Positions 63,241 to 64,000 of a stretch of DNA of 64,000 bases are shown here, piece by piece. Below the pieces are notes generated by a model. It did no database searches. It saw nothing but the letters and a program-made list of their open reading frames with translations, and was not told the DNA's origin. The translations under genes and the position numbers were made by a program. How positions within the stretch are numbered: the first letter of the stretch is position 1; each line of letters starts with the position of its first letter. The stretch covers positions 1,543,052 through 1,607,051 of the forward strand of contig JACAXG010000170.1 in the NCBI GenBank assembly GCA_018881555.1, given 5' to 3'. The stretch comes from Amblyornis subalaris (taxonomy: Eukaryota > Chordata > Aves > Passeriformes > Ptilonorhynchidae).

Positions 63241-63720
63241 TCGTGTGAGGAGCATGACAGCCCTCCCAGGGAACGGAGTNTCTCCATGTAATGTGTCAAT
63301 CAAACGCGCGGGGCCCAAAGCACACGCAGGTATTTGCTCCCCGGGTGATGGACACGTGGGTGCACACCCTGCTGAGGCTCATCCCCTTTGGACCACGCTG
63401 GCAATTCGAACAGGGTCAGCAAAGAGGCAGCCAAAGTGCCAAACGGCTCCCGAGGCAAACACGAGCAGCACTTAACTCCTGATCTCCAGGTAATTAAATT
63501 TATTAGGAATGCAGGCTCGAAGCCTTCTCAAGCCTGCTCCAACCCGGGAAAGACCTTCCAATCAGAGCAGGTCAGGCATCCTCACGCCCTCAGATGTCAG
63601 GGTTAATGCTACCTTCGGCATTTGTTCTTTGTGGATGTTATTTCATAAATAATACACGCGAGTCTAATTCTGCCCGGACTACGTCAGACAAAACTATCTG
63701 ACGTTGTTTGCTCTCTAGAA
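63241..63720. other. CpG-richer block, possible conserved non-coding element
   Basis: Around 20 CpG dinucleotides occur in roughly 400 bp, whereas most of the surrounding non-CR1 sequence has very few. It includes caaacgcgcggggc at 63303, a CACGTG at 63353-63358, and the inverted CRE-like pair at 63681-63704. It is not a CR1 copy. CpG retention in non-repetitive DNA suggests hypomethylation or constraint, but conservation could not be tested. The 76-codon frame over its first half shows no known family. Confidence 0.35.
63681..63704. promoter_or_regulatory. Inverted pair of CRE-like half-sites
   Basis: acgtcaga (63681-63688) and tctgacgt (63697-63704) form a perfect 8-bp inverted repeat around an 8-base spacer. 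Each arm contains TGACGT, the half-site class bound by CREB/ATF bZIP factors. Function is inferred only from the motif. Confidence 0.3.
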
Positions 63721-64000
63721 ACATGATTACTGCTTTCTGTCAGAAACCAAGCTCNGTGGGAAATCTATTTTTCCTGGTCAGGAAAAGCTGTAGTGGATAT
63801 AGGGTGAAGGGGAGCACTCCAAGCACAAAAGAAAAGTGGAAATCACACAGCCAGCCTGATTGGAGGAGAATGAGGAAGAAGTGCAAAGCAAGCTTAGAAT
63901 ACACGTGGAAAAAACTGCTGACACACCCTTTTATATCACTGATGATATAAACACTAACCACCAGCCTCTGCTGTCTCATGTTAAGGTTCACAAAGCTGGA
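63721..64000. other. Unique DNA to the window edge
   Basis: No repeat family or supported exon. Overlapping frames of 80 (+) and 83 (-) codons at 63708-63991 occupy the same DNA and show no motif. Confidence 0.5.

Noticed and set aside
1..64000. Endogenous retrovirus or LTR pairs
   Set aside because: I looked for paired terminal repeats with TG...CA ends and retroviral protein words and saw none. A library search could still find diverged solo LTRs.

Overview
The window looks like avian nuclear DNA, most likely from a passerine. It is AT-rich, non-coding and rich in CR1 LINE fragments. The CR1 copies are 5'-truncated and end in the diagnostic ATTCTRTGA-type tail. I saw no mammalian L1 or Alu, no bacterial operon structure, no CRISPR array, no rRNA and no convincing tRNA. 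The bird call is strong from the CR1 content. The passerine call is an inference from the GC-rich, mutually similar CR1 subfamilies and is weaker.

No protein-coding exon could be supported. Every long open frame lies in a CR1 copy or a simple repeat, or is a short chance frame in AT-rich sequence with no family I recognise. The window is therefore best read as intergenic DNA or the interior of a very large intron.

I count 26 CR1 fragments, 11 on + and 15 on -, covering roughly 7 kb by my boundaries. I sort them into working lineages by 3'-end wording. Lineage A carries gagctttaaggtcc near the tail and is the most common. Lineage B carries gcactcagtgctctgggct. Lineage C carries cagccccctgtggggccag. 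Lineage D (one copy) carries ctgtgctctgggatggcc. One older copy at 10.2 kb has the wording of older bird-wide CR1. The largest copy (37045-37887, +) reaches back to a decayed reverse-transcriptase active-site motif.

Layout: 0-8.4 kb has five CR1 copies, one of which runs into a 300-bp pentamer/hexamer array (6679-6979). The 10-11.2 kb stretch has an old CR1 and an interior fragment. The 14.7-16.8 kb stretch has a lineage C CR1 abutting one arm of a 78-bp inverted duplication. The 18.7-29.2 kb stretch has regularly spaced CR1 copies and a 3'UTR-like AT-rich stretch (26.69-27.08 kb). The 32-38 kb stretch has three + strand CR1 copies. The 37.9-44.9 kb stretch is the longest CR1-free interval. 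The 44.9-62.1 kb stretch has nine more CR1 copies, including a head-to-head pair at 54.1-55.1 kb. The last 0.7 kb has a relatively CpG-rich block containing a perfect inverted repeat of CRE-like half-sites.

Scattered single N bases occur throughout and cluster in young CR1 copies, so they probably mark ambiguous consensus calls rather than gaps. Subfamily names, ages and homologies were not checked against any database. CR1 boundaries are by eye, about +/-10 bp.
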